Below, in pieces: positions 8,357 to 17,351 of a DNA stretch of 64,000 bases (within the stretch, counting starts at the first letter, position 1; each line of letters starts with the position of its first letter). This DNA comes from Sphingomonadales bacterium Ga0077531 (GTDB lineage: Bacteria > Pseudomonadota > Alphaproteobacteria > Sphingomonadales > Sphingomonadaceae): positions 62,001 to 126,000 of the forward strand of contig LNED01000023.1 in the NCBI GenBank assembly GCA_001464915.1, written 5' to 3'. The notes below the pieces were generated by a model. The model made no database searches. It saw only the letters and a program-made list of their open reading frames with translations, and was not told where the DNA came from. Position numbers and translations under genes: made by a program.

Positions 8357-10027
8357 ATGTTAGCCCGCTCCCTCACATGGGCGCTTCTGGCCACTGCCCT
8401 CGCGGTGGTGACGGCGAGCCCGATATTGGCACAAGATCAGGGCCAAGATTTGGGCCCAGATCAAGGCCAAGTGTCCAGCGGTGAACCGACCAGCCAGCGT
8501 GCCAATCGCGTGGTGCAACCGTATATCGAGGTTTCGCAGATCATCTCGGCCGAACTGACGCCGGGGGACGAGGTGCTGACCTTCACCCAGCTGGCCGCCG
8601 GGGTCGATATCAACGTGCAGGGCCGCAACAGCGGCGCGGCGGTTTCCCTGCGGTACGAACGCAACATCGCTTACGGTGATGACAGCGTTGATAGTGATAC
8701 GCTGAGCGGCATTGCGCGCGGCACATTGGCGGTGATCCCCAATACGCTGAATTTTGAGGTGGGCGGGCTCGCCTCACGCACCCAGGTCGATGGCAGCGGC
8801 GGGACGACCGCCAACCCGCTCGTCAGCCAGGATGCCGAGAGCCGGTTCTACAGCGCCTATGCCGGGCCCAGCCTAACCACCCGCGTTGGTGCGGTCGACG
8901 TGAACGGTCTGGCCCGAGTCGGCTACAACCGGTTTGAAACTGACGCCGCGCTGGTCAATGCGCAAGGCGATGTGGTCGACGTGTTCGATGACAGCATGAC
9001 CTATCTTGGCCAGCTGCGCGCCGGGGTACGCCCCGGTGATCTGTTGCCTGTCGGCCTTGCGGTGACTGCTGGCGGCTTTCAGGAAGATATTTCCAACCTC
9101 GATCAGCGCGTGCGCGATTTATATGTGCGCGGCGATGTGACTGTGCCGGTATCGCCCACGCTCGCGCTGGTCGGCGGTGTCGGATACGAGGATGTCGAGA
9201 TTTCCAGCCGCGATGCATTGCGCGATGCCAACGGCGTGCCGGTGGTAGGCAACGATGGCCGGTTCGTCACGGATAGTGCCTCGCCGCGCCGGATCGCGTT
9301 CGATGTGGATGGGTTGCTGTGGGACGTCGGCGTTATGTGGCGGCCAAGCTCACGCACCAATCTGGCGGCGTCGGTCGGGCGGCGTTACGATTCGACCACC
9401 TATTACGGCACTTTTACCTATGTCCCCAACCAGCGCAGCGCCTTTGCGCTGTCGGTCTATGACGGGGTGAGCGGATTTGGCGGCTCGCTGAACAATTCGC
9501 TGGCAGGCTTGTCGAGCGATTTTGAGGCGATCCGCAATCCGGTCACCGGCGATTTCGGGGGGCTGGTTACCGGCAGCGAAGGGCAATCGATCATCGGCGG
9601 CCTTGGCTCGGCGCGGTCGGCGGCGTTCCGGGGCCGGGGCGTGCGCGCATCGTACCAACGCACAATGGGCCGCACCACGGCGGCGCTGGGGGCTGGGTAT
9701 GACCGGCGCACCTTTATCGCCGCGCAGGGCACCGTGCTGGCGGCTGTCGATGGGCTGACCGATGAAAGCTACTACGTCATCGGCGGCCTTTCGCGCCAGG
9801 TCGGGCAGAGCGCCAACATCACCACCAATGCTTACGTCAACTGGTTCGATGCAGCGGGCAGCAACGGTAATGTCACCGCGTTGGGCGGATCGGCAGCTTA
9901 CAACCAGTCGATTACCCAGCGGCTAACCGGGCGGGCGGCGATTGCAGTCGATTATATCAACAGCGATTTCACTGCCCAGGACGTCGCCTTTGCCACCGCC
10001 CTGATCGGCCTGCGTTACAATTTCTGA
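8357..10027 (+). CDS. XrtA/PEP-CTERM system outer-membrane beta-barrel protein
   Basis: A 556-residue exported protein matching the PEP-CTERM system-associated barrel family. The signal peptide MLARSLTWALLATALAVV ends near ASPILAQ. The rest alternates short hydrophobic beta strands with Asp/Gly/Asn-rich loops and ends in LIGLRYNF, with the terminal phenylalanine of outer-membrane barrels. ATG 8357 has AAGGGG at good spacing; an in-frame ATG at 8351 overlaps the kinase stop. It probably forms part of the envelope apparatus for the exopolysaccharide; its exact function is not established. Confidence 0.82.
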   Translation: MLARSLTWALLATALAVVTASPILAQDQGQDLGPDQGQVSSGEPTSQRANRVVQPYIEVSQIISAELTPGDEVLTFTQLAAGVDINVQGRNSGAAVSLRYERNIAYGDDSVDSDTLSGIARGTLAVIPNTLNFEVGGLASRTQVDGSGGTTANPLVSQDAESRFYSAYAGPSLTTRVGAVDVNGLARVGYNRFETDAALVNAQGDVVDVFDDSMTYLGQLRAGVRPGDLLPVGLAVTAGGFQEDISNLDQRVRDLYVRGDVTVPVSPTLALVGGVGYEDVEISSRDALRDANGVPVVGNDGRFVTDSASPRRIAFDVDGLLWDVGVMWRPSSRTNLAASVGRRYDSTTYYGTFTYVPNQRSAFALSVYDGVSGFGGSLNNSLAGLSSDFEAIRNPVTGDFGGLVTGSEGQSIIGGLGSARSAAFRGRGVRASYQRTMGRTTAALGAGYDRRTFIAAQGTVLAAVDGLTDESYYVIGGLSRQVGQSANITTNAYVNWFDAAGSNGNVTALGGSAAYNQSITQRLTGRAAIAVDYINSDFTAQDVAFATALIGLRYNF

Positions 10028-10044
10028 CGAGGGACCAGAGTCTC

Positions 10045-11211
10045 ATGTACGAACATCACTATGGTTTCAGCGGACGGCCGTTTCAGCTCACCCCTGATCC
10101 GCAATTCTATTTTGAAAGCACCACGCACAAGAAGGCGATGAGCTATCTTGGCTATGGCCTGTCGCAGGGAGAGGGCTTCATCGTCATCACCGGCGAAGTC
10201 GGCGCAGGCAAATCGACGTTGGTGGCGCATCTGATGCAGCGCATCGATCCCGCCGCGTTGACCGTGGCGCAGGTCGTCACCAGCGCGTTGGATGGCAGCG
10301 AGATCGTGCACGTCGTTGCGCAGGCCTTCGGATTGGCGGTCGAAGGGCACGACAAGGCCAGCGCGCTCGGCGCAATCGAGCGGTTTTTGGCAGACGAAGC
10401 GCGCGCCGGACGCCGCTGTCTGCTGGTGGTCGATGAATGCCAAAGCCTCGATCTGACCGCGCTCGAAGAGCTGCGGATGCTGTCGAACTTCCAGCTTGGC
10501 TCGCACCCCTTGCTGCAAATCCTGTTGCTGGGGCAGCCGGAATTTCGTCGCACGCTGGCTCACCATCCCGATACCGAGCAACTGCGCCAGCGGGTTATCG
10601 CTTCGCACCATCTTGAGGCGCTCGATGCCGACGAGGTGGAGCATTATGCGCGCCACCGGCTCGGACAGGTCGGCTGGAACGGCACACCGGGTTTTGCCGA
10701 GGGGCTGGTCGAGGCGCTGTACAGCCACACCGAGGGGATTCCGCGCCGGGTCAATCAGGTGATGAACCGCCTGCTGCTGCTGGGTGCCATTGAAGAACGC
10801 AGCGAATTGACGCTGGAGATGCTGGGTGAAGTGATGGCCGAAATGGCGTCTGACCAGACACGCGGCACCCGCAGTGGCGGCGGCGATTTGCGCCCCGCTC
10901 CGTCTGCGACAGCACCGGATTCGTCTGACAGCCTGCCCACAGCCGAAGTCGCTGCAATGCTGGCCACGCGTGATGCGCGCACCGCCGAACTTGAAGCCGC
11001 GATCAGTGAATTGCAGGCGGCGGGCGTAAGCCAGCATGATGCGGCTGGTGAACCGCTATCGGCTGAGGATGTCCGGATTGCCGAAGCGCGCTTTGCCGCC
11101 GCGCTCGAACGGATCGAAGCGCGGCTGGAGGAGCAGGAGCAATCATTCCGCCACGTGCTGACCATGCTGATCGAATGGCTTGAGGAAGACCCGTCGCGCG
11201 AGGCGGCGTGA
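10045..11211 (+). CDS. XrtA-associated ExeA-like AAA ATPase
   Basis: A 388-residue AAA-type ATPase of the ExeA/GspA family found in XrtA loci. Walker A is GEVGAGKST at residues 50-58 and Walker B is LLVVDECQS near 132. An arginine-finger-like PRRVNQVMNRLL follows near 235. The C-terminal third is an alanine/glutamate-rich coiled coil (about 305-385). Its start MYEHHYGFSGRPF is typical of the family. It lies 17 bases after the barrel gene and is followed closely by the deacetylase. Its role in export or assembly is inferred from context. Confidence 0.87.
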   Translation: MYEHHYGFSGRPFQLTPDPQFYFESTTHKKAMSYLGYGLSQGEGFIVITGEVGAGKSTLVAHLMQRIDPAALTVAQVVTSALDGSEIVHVVAQAFGLAVEGHDKASALGAIERFLADEARAGRRCLLVVDECQSLDLTALEELRMLSNFQLGSHPLLQILLLGQPEFRRTLAHHPDTEQLRQRVIASHHLEALDADEVEHYARHRLGQVGWNGTPGFAEGLVEALYSHTEGIPRRVNQVMNRLLLLGAIEERSELTLEMLGEVMAEMASDQTRGTRSGGGDLRPAPSATAPDSSDSLPTAEVAAMLATRDARTAELEAAISELQAAGVSQHDAAGEPLSAEDVRIAEARFAAALERIEARLEEQEQSFRHVLTMLIEWLEEDPSREAA

Positions 11212-11213
11212 CG

Positions 11214-12167
11214 ATGAACGCTCCGATATTCCCCCTGCCCGGGCCTGAGGCCACGCCGATCGTCAACGGATTGTCGGTCGATGTCGAAGACTGGTTTCAG
11301 GTTGGCGCGTTTGAAAACGTGATCGCGCGCGGTGAGTGGGACAGCATCAAGACTCGTGTGGAAGACAACGTTTACCGCGTGATTGACCTTTTTGCCGCAG
11401 CCGATGTCCGCGCGACCTTCTTCACGCTCGGCTGGGTGGCGCAGCGCCATCCTGAGATGATCCGCCGGATCGTCGCAGGCGGGCATGAAATTGCCAGCCA
11501 CGGATATGATCATGCGCGGGTGTTCACCTTTACGCGCCGCGAATTTGCCGAGGATATCCGCAAAGCCCGCAGCATCCTTGAAGATTGCGCGGGCGTGGCC
11601 GTGACCGGATACCGCGCGCCGAGTTTCTCGATTGATCAGCGCACACCTTGGGCCTTCGCCGAACTGGCGGAGCAAGATTACGCCTATTCGAGCAGCGTCG
11701 CGCCGGTGGTGCATGATCACTATGGCTGGCCCGAAGCGCCGCGCTTTGCATTCCGGCCTCTACCGTGGTCTTCGTTGGTTGAACTGCCGGTGACCACTGC
11801 GATACTGGGCGGCAGGCGCGTGGCGGCGGGAGGGGGCGGGTTTTTCCGGGTGCTGCCCTATGCGTTCTCACGCTGGGCGATCCGGCAGGTCAACCGCGAG
11901 GAAGGCCGCCCGGCGGTGTTTTATTTCCACCCGTGGGAGGTCGACCCCGACCAACCGCGCGTGCCACATGCGCCGATGCGGTCGCGCCTGCGGCATTACA
12001 CGGGCCTTTCGCGGATGGCCGATAAGCTGAGCGACTTGGTGCGTGAGTTTCGCTGGGGGCGGATGGATGTCATCGCTCACCGTGAGGCGATGCGCGCGGG
12101 CGAGCTTATGCCGCTTGAACTGTCGGCTGAAGTGGCTGGCGCAGTGTCTGGGGAACTGGCGCGATGA
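11214..12167 (+). CDS. XrtA system polysaccharide deacetylase
   Basis: A 317-residue NodB-type deacetylase. The catalytic and metal motifs are visible: SVDVEDWF near residue 22, ATFFTLGW near 63 and the histidine motif GHEIASHGYDH near 89. A YRAPSFSI motif follows near 140 and a late YFHPWEVDP near 240. It should remove N-acetyl groups from the polysaccharide. The ATG at 11214 has the better Shine-Dalgarno spacing; a GTG at 11208 in the same frame overlaps the ATPase stop. The next gene overlaps its stop by four bases. Confidence 0.88.
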   Translation: MNAPIFPLPGPEATPIVNGLSVDVEDWFQVGAFENVIARGEWDSIKTRVEDNVYRVIDLFAAADVRATFFTLGWVAQRHPEMIRRIVAGGHEIASHGYDHARVFTFTRREFAEDIRKARSILEDCAGVAVTGYRAPSFSIDQRTPWAFAELAEQDYAYSSSVAPVVHDHYGWPEAPRFAFRPLPWSSLVELPVTTAILGGRRVAAGGGGFFRVLPYAFSRWAIRQVNREEGRPAVFYFHPWEVDPDQPRVPHAPMRSRLRHYTGLSRMADKLSDLVREFRWGRMDVIAHREAMRAGELMPLELSAEVAGAVSGELAR

Positions 12168-13225
12168 ATGCGCCGGTGAAAGCCGGTGAGATCGTGCGCG
12201 TGGTCGATTTCGGCGACGCGCAAGATGTGCGCCGGATCGAAGATTTTGTGGCCGAAGCAGGTGCGAGCCTGTTCCACCGTCCGGCGTGGCTGCAAGCCGT
12301 AGCGGCGGGGACGGGCCAACGCGCGGCGGGCTTGATCAGCGAGCGGATGGGCGTGGTCACCGGGTGGTTGCCGCTCACCGAAGTGCGATCAGCATTGTTC
12401 GGCAAGGCATTGGTATCGAGCGGCTTTGGGGTCGGCGGCGGGATCGTTGCAGACAATTCCGAAACCGCTCACGCGCTTGCCAAGCAGGCGGAGACTTACG
12501 CCTCGCAGCACGGATTTTCCGCCATCGAACTGCGCGGCGGGCCGATACCGCAAGGCTGGGACACGTGGTCGGACAAGCATTGCGGCTTCGAACGTGCACT
12601 TGCATCTGATGATGGGGCGGAACTGCTCGCCATCCCGCGCAAGGCCCGCGCCGAGGTGCGCAAGGGGCTTGGCTTTAGCCACCGGATCACCATCGGGCGC
12701 AGCCGTGATGATCGCACCGCGCACTACGCCTGCTATAGCGAAAGCGTCCGCAATCTTGGCACCCCGGTATTCCCGAAGCGGCTGTTTGCGGCGATGCTCG
12801 ACGCCTTCCCGGACAGCAGCGACATCCTCACCGTGTGGCAGGGCGATACCCCCTTGGCGAGCGTGCTGAGTTTCTATCACGATGGCGCAGTGCTGCCGTT
12901 CTGGGGCGGGGGCAGCCACGCCGCCCGCCCGGCGCGTGCGAACGAGTTGATGTATTACGAATTGATGCTCCATGCGCGGCGGAAAGGCATGACCCGGTTC
13001 GATTTCGGACGATCCAAAACCGGAAGCGGACCGTTTGCGTTCAAAAAGAACTGGGGCTTTGATCCGGTGCCGCTGACCTATGGCGCATGGACGGACGGGG
13101 ACGCGCCCAAGCGCAATATTGATCCCACCGATGCCAGCTTTAGCCGCAAGATTGAGCTGTGGAAGAAGCTGCCACTGCCTATCGCGAACAAACTGGGGCC
13201 GTGGATCGCGCGCGGGCTTGCGTGA
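12164..13225 (+). CDS. FemAB-like XrtA/PEP-CTERM system protein
   Basis: A 353-residue member of the FemAB-related group of XrtA loci, with a GNAT-like fold. Recognisable segments are FHRPAWLQAV near residue 37, IPRKARAEVRKGLGF near 155 and the C-terminal FDFGRSKTGSGPFAFKKNWGF near 280. Relatives transfer amino acids or acyl groups to amine acceptors, so peptide or amide decoration of the polysaccharide is a reasonable guess. It overlaps the deacetylase by ATGA and the glycosyltransferase by TGATG. Confidence 0.85.
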   Translation: MNAPVKAGEIVRVVDFGDAQDVRRIEDFVAEAGASLFHRPAWLQAVAAGTGQRAAGLISERMGVVTGWLPLTEVRSALFGKALVSSGFGVGGGIVADNSETAHALAKQAETYASQHGFSAIELRGGPIPQGWDTWSDKHCGFERALASDDGAELLAIPRKARAEVRKGLGFSHRITIGRSRDDRTAHYACYSESVRNLGTPVFPKRLFAAMLDAFPDSSDILTVWQGDTPLASVLSFYHDGAVLPFWGGGSHAARPARANELMYYELMLHARRKGMTRFDFGRSKTGSGPFAFKKNWGFDPVPLTYGAWTDGDAPKRNIDPTDASFSRKIELWKKLPLPIANKLGPWIARGLA

Positions 13226-14445
13226 TGGGGGAAATCCTGTTCCTCGCCCACCGCGTGCCGTTCCCGCCGGATCGCGGTGACCGGATCCGATCGCACCATC
13301 TGCTCAAGGCGCTGGCAAAGCTCGCTCCGGTGCACGTCGGGTGCTTTGCCGAGGGTGACCGGGCGGGGAAGGGCGAACTGGCCGAAGTTGCCGAATCGCA
13401 CTGCATCGTCCCGCGCGGCAAGCCGCTGGCGCTCGCCGGGATTGAGGCGGTGCTGGCAGGTAAGCCGGTCAGCCTCACCGCGTTCCAGAGTCGCAAGCTG
13501 GAACGTTGGGTGCGTGATACGATTGCGACCCGCCCGATCACCGCCGTCGTCGTGTTCTCCGGACAGATGGGGCAATATGTGCCCGCGGAGTTCGCAGGCC
13601 GGGTGGTGATCGACCTGTGCGACGTCGATAGCGCCAAGTTTGCGAGCTACGCCGAAGCGGGCGAGCGGGTGTGGCTCAATGCGCGTGAGGCGCGGTTGCT
13701 GGCAGCAGAGGAAGAACGGCTCGGCCACCGCGCCGACGCAACGCTGCTGATTTCCGAGGCCGAGGCGACGCTTTTCCGCAGCCGCCTGACCAAACCGGCA
13801 GGGGTGAACATTCAAGTCATCGGCAACGGGATCGACGCTGCGTACTTCGACCCCGCTGGCGTCACTCCGCACCCGATCATCGCCGGACTGCCGGGCCCTC
13901 ATTTCGTGTTCACCGGGCAGATGGACTACCGCCCCAATGAACAGGCGGCGCTGTGGGTGATCGAGGCGCTGATGCCCAAGCTGCGCGCGCGTTACCCCAC
14001 CGCGATGTTCCATGTCGTGGGCCGCAATCCCACCGGCAAGCTGATGGCGTATCACGGCACCCCCGGCGTGCAGATTTGGGGTGAGGTGCCCGATGTGCGC
14101 CCGTTCCTTGCTGCGGCTGACATGGTGCTCGCCCCGCTGCTGATCGCGCGCGGGGTACAGAACAAAGTGCTCGAAGCGATGGCGATGGCGCGGGCCATGG
14201 TTGTCACGCCCGAAGCCGCAACCGGCATCGCCGCACAGGACGGTGCGCAGTGGCTGGTCAGCCCGCCCGACGCCGAGACAATGTGCGAGGCGATAGCGCC
14301 GTTGCTCGCCAATCCCGACGCACGGGAAAAAATGGGGGCGGCGGCGCGGCAGTTTGTGCTGGATCACCATGGGTGGGACGCGATGCTGGCCCCGCTTGCA
14401 GGTCTGGTCGGTATGGAAAGGGAGGGGATGCACGATGCCGTCTGA
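13225..14445 (+). CDS. XrtA/PEP-CTERM system glycosyltransferase (GT-B)
   Basis: A 406-residue glycosyltransferase of the family paired with exosortase A. The N-terminal domain begins LFLAHRVPFPPDRGDRIR. The C-terminal domain carries FTGQMDYRPN, the nucleotide-sugar region PLLIARGVQNKVLEAMAMAR near residue 308 and DAETMCEAI. ATG 13225 shares one base with the previous stop and excludes 22 upstream codons. It should add a sugar to the lipid-linked repeat unit in the cytoplasm. The exosortase start lies inside its last codons. Confidence 0.87.
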   Translation: MGEILFLAHRVPFPPDRGDRIRSHHLLKALAKLAPVHVGCFAEGDRAGKGELAEVAESHCIVPRGKPLALAGIEAVLAGKPVSLTAFQSRKLERWVRDTIATRPITAVVVFSGQMGQYVPAEFAGRVVIDLCDVDSAKFASYAEAGERVWLNAREARLLAAEEERLGHRADATLLISEAEATLFRSRLTKPAGVNIQVIGNGIDAAYFDPAGVTPHPIIAGLPGPHFVFTGQMDYRPNEQAALWVIEALMPKLRARYPTAMFHVVGRNPTGKLMAYHGTPGVQIWGEVPDVRPFLAAADMVLAPLLIARGVQNKVLEAMAMARAMVVTPEAATGIAAQDGAQWLVSPPDAETMCEAIAPLLANPDAREKMGAAARQFVLDHHGWDAMLAPLAGLVGMEREGMHDAV

Positions 14446-15445
14446 ACCCGCCTCGCTCTCCGCCCCAGCCGCCAATTGGCTCGACCGCATTCCCGCCGCG
14501 TGGCGCTCGCCGTTGCTGGCGCTCGCCGCGGCGTGGCTTGCGCTGATCGCGGTGACCGCGCCAAGCTGGGGTGAGATGCTGCACCAATGGTGGAATATCG
14601 ATACCTATAACCACCTGCTGCTGGTGCCATTCATCGTCGGTTGGCTGGTGATGCTGAAAGCGGGCGAGCTGACGACAATCACGCCGCGCCCGTTCCTTCC
14701 CGCACTGGCGCTGGTCGTGGGCGGGCTTGTGTTGTGGTGGGCCGGGAGCTCGCTCGGTATCAACCTGATCGCCCATGCCGGAGCAGTCGGCGCAATGCAG
14801 GCTGCGGTGATCGCGGTGCTGGGTCTGCGCGCAAGTCTGTTGCTTGCCTTGCCGCTAGCATTTGCCACATTCCTCGTGCCGTTCGGCGACGAGATCGTCC
14901 CGCCGTTGCAATTCATCACCGCCGATATCGCCATTGCGCTCACGCATTGGAGCGGGGTGCCTGCCACCATCAACGGCATTTATATCGACACCCCGGCCGG
15001 GCTGTTCATCGTCGCCGAGGCCTGCTCGGGCGTGAAGTTCCTGATCGCCATGGTGACGCTGGGGGTGCTGGTCGCCTTCACCCGCTTTGCCAGTTGGGGC
15101 AAGCGCGCCGCGTTTCTGGCTGCCTGCGTCATCGTGCCAATCCTTGCCAATGGTGTGCGCGCGTGGGCGACGATTTATATTGCGCAGTATATCGGTGCGG
15201 AGAAGGCGGGCGGGTTCGATCACATCGTCTATGGCTGGGTGTTTTTCGCCCTCGTGGTCGCAGCCATGCTGGCAGGCGCGTGGCGTTGGTTCGAACGTGA
15301 GCCAGAAGAATATGGCTGGCGCGCGGGTGCACTGGCAGGTTGGGGCTGGGTAGCCCGCGCCGAAGCCCTAACCCTCGCGCCCCTCGCCACAGCATTTGCA
15401 ATCGCCGTCATGGCTGCGATTGCCGCGCTGGCCGCTGTGCTCTAG
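14435..15445 (+). CDS. xrtA: Exosortase A (XrtA), without a fused EpsI domain
   Basis: A 336-residue polytopic inner-membrane transpeptidase of the archaeosortase/exosortase family. The catalytic triad is visible as C197 in AEACSGVKF, R242 in NGVRAW and H263 in FDHIVYGW, embedded in about eight helices. It should cleave PEP-CTERM sorting signals. The protein ends after one last hydrophobic helix (about 315-335). Many XrtA proteins continue there into an EpsI/DUF3485 domain, and none is present here or in the 10 bases before the next gene. It overlaps the glycosyltransferase by 11 bases. Confidence 0.9.
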   Translation: MPSEPASLSAPAANWLDRIPAAWRSPLLALAAAWLALIAVTAPSWGEMLHQWWNIDTYNHLLLVPFIVGWLVMLKAGELTTITPRPFLPALALVVGGLVLWWAGSSLGINLIAHAGAVGAMQAAVIAVLGLRASLLLALPLAFATFLVPFGDEIVPPLQFITADIAIALTHWSGVPATINGIYIDTPAGLFIVAEACSGVKFLIAMVTLGVLVAFTRFASWGKRAAFLAACVIVPILANGVRAWATIYIAQYIGAEKAGGFDHIVYGWVFFALVVAAMLAGAWRWFEREPEEYGWRAGALAGWGWVARAEALTLAPLATAFAIAVMAAIAALAAVL

Positions 15446-15455
15446 GCCGCGCCCC

Positions 15456-17351
15456 ATGTGCGGAATTGCTGGGATATTTCACGCCGAAAACCCCAAGCCG
15501 GTTGACCCTGCGCGGGTTGAGCGGATGTGTGACGCGCTGGCGCACCGCGGGCCGGACGGGGCGGGGGTGTGGAGCGATCACGGCATCGGGCTGGGCCACC
15601 GTCGCCTCTCGATCATCGACGTCGCCGGATCGCCGCAGCCGATGCATTCGGCTGATGGGCGCGCAGTGATCGTCTTCAACGGCGAAATCTATAATTTCCG
15701 TGCGCTACGAGCTGAGCTGGAGCAGGCCGGTTTCAGCTTCCGCACCAATGGCGATACCGAAGTGATCCTGGCCGCGTGGCAGCGCTGGGGGCCGGATTGC
15801 CTATCGCGGCTCGATGGGATGTTCGCCTTTGCGCTGTACGACCGCGACAAGCGTCAGCTGTTCCTCGCGCGGGATCGGTTCGGGGTGAAGCCGCTGTTCT
15901 ATGCGTCGCTGTCAGATGGCAGCATCGCTTTCGCTTCCGAACTGAAAGGCCTGCTCGCCCATCCGCTGCTGCGCCGCCGGGTCAATCCGCAGGCGATTGA
16001 GGCTTACATGACCTGGGGCTACGTCCCCGACACGTATTCGATCCTGGCTGGCGTTGAAAAATTGCCGGCGGGGCATTTTATGCTGCTGGAGCAGGGCCGC
16101 GCTCCCGCACGCCCGAAGCGGTGGTGGGACATTGATTTCACGCAGCGCGAGCGTGGGAGCGAGGCTGACCTCTCGGCACAGCTTGTCCACCTGCTGCGCG
16201 AAGCCGTGCGGTCGCGCATGGTCGCTGATGTACCGCTGGGCGCGTTTCTTTCGGGCGGCGTGGATTCTTCCGGGGTGGTCGCGCTCATGAGCGAGGCGAG
16301 CGCCGCGCCGGTGCAGACGTGCTCGATCGGCTTCGATGTCGCCGCCTATGACGAGACGAGCTACGCCCGCCAAGTCGCTGCAAAGTTTGGCGCGGATCAC
16401 CAGGAGCGGATCGTCGCGACTGATGATTTCGCCGGGATTGATACCCTCGCCGCGATGTTCGATGAGCCCTTCGCCGATGCCTCGGCGCTGCCCACGTGGC
16501 GGGTGTGCCAACTGGCGCGTGAACGGGTGACGGTGGCGCTGTCGGGTGACGGCGCGGACGAGGCATTCGGCGGATACCGGCGGCAAGTGTTCCACCACCA
16601 CGAGGAGCGCGCGCGCGCGGTGCTGCCCGCTGGCTTGCGCGCACCGCTGTTCGGCACATTGGGCCGCGCATGGCCCAAAGCGGATTGGGCACCGCGCCCC
16701 TTGCGCGCCAAAGCGACCCTGCTGGCGATCGCCGAGAGCGGTGAGGCGGGCTATGCGCGCGGGCTTTCCGTAACGACGCCAGAGATGCGCGCCGCGCTTT
16801 ATTCAGACGCGTTCGCCGCCAGCCTCGCGGGCTTTCGCGGCGAGGATGAACTGATCGCCCTGATGCGCGGCGCACCGGGCCGCTCCGGCCTCGACCGGGC
16901 GCAATATGCCGACCTGATGTTCTGGATGCCCGGCGATATCCTCACCAAAGTCGACCGCACCAGCATGGCGGTAAGCCTTGAGGCACGCGAACCGCTGCTC
17001 GATCACCGCTTGGTCGAATTTGCCGCGCGCTTGCCTGAGGGGATGCGGGTGAAGGGCACCACTGGCAAATACCTGCTCAAGAAATCGCTCGAACGGTATT
17101 TGCCGCAGGATATTCTCTATCGGCCCAAGCAGGGGTTTGTCACCCCGATTGCCGAGTGGCTGCGCGGTCCCTTGGCGGGGGCGGCGCGGGGCATTGCATC
17201 GGGCAGTCTGGCGCAGACCGGGTTCTTCGATCCCACCGCGATTGCCGCGATGGCCGAGGCGCATATCGCCGGCCGCGCCGATCATTCGCGCACGCTGTGG
17301 CAATTGCTGATGCTGGAGAAGTCGCTCACTCAGCTTGGGGTCAGCGGTTAA
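15456..17351 (+). CDS. Asparagine-synthase-like amidotransferase 1, exosortase A system-associated
   Basis: A 631-residue asparagine-synthetase-type enzyme. Cysteine 2 in MCGIAGIF is the glutaminase nucleophile, AHRGPDG follows, and the ATP-pyrophosphatase loop is SGGVDSS at residues 266-272. The synthetase domain continues through LSGDGADEAFGGYRR and the late KVDRTSMAVSLEAREPLLDHR. It should form an amide on a carboxyl group using glutamine and ATP. In XrtA loci the target is thought to be a sugar acid or carrier-bound intermediate. The stop overlaps the convergent zapE stop by four bases. Confidence 0.88.
   Translation: MCGIAGIFHAENPKPVDPARVERMCDALAHRGPDGAGVWSDHGIGLGHRRLSIIDVAGSPQPMHSADGRAVIVFNGEIYNFRALRAELEQAGFSFRTNGDTEVILAAWQRWGPDCLSRLDGMFAFALYDRDKRQLFLARDRFGVKPLFYASLSDGSIAFASELKGLLAHPLLRRRVNPQAIEAYMTWGYVPDTYSILAGVEKLPAGHFMLLEQGRAPARPKRWWDIDFTQRERGSEADLSAQLVHLLREAVRSRMVADVPLGAFLSGGVDSSGVVALMSEASAAPVQTCSIGFDVAAYDETSYARQVAAKFGADHQERIVATDDFAGIDTLAAMFDEPFADASALPTWRVCQLARERVTVALSGDGADEAFGGYRRQVFHHHEERARAVLPAGLRAPLFGTLGRAWPKADWAPRPLRAKATLLAIAESGEAGYARGLSVTTPEMRAALYSDAFAASLAGFRGEDELIALMRGAPGRSGLDRAQYADLMFWMPGDILTKVDRTSMAVSLEAREPLLDHRLVEFAARLPEGMRVKGTTGKYLLKKSLERYLPQDILYRPKQGFVTPIAEWLRGPLAGAARGIASGSLAQTGFFDPTAIAAMAEAHIAGRADHSRTLWQLLMLEKSLTQLGVSG

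Noticed and set aside
15446-15455. Frameshifted remnant of an EpsI domain after xrtA
   Set aside because: Only 10 bases separate the xrtA stop from the amidotransferase start, so no remnant can be hidden there.
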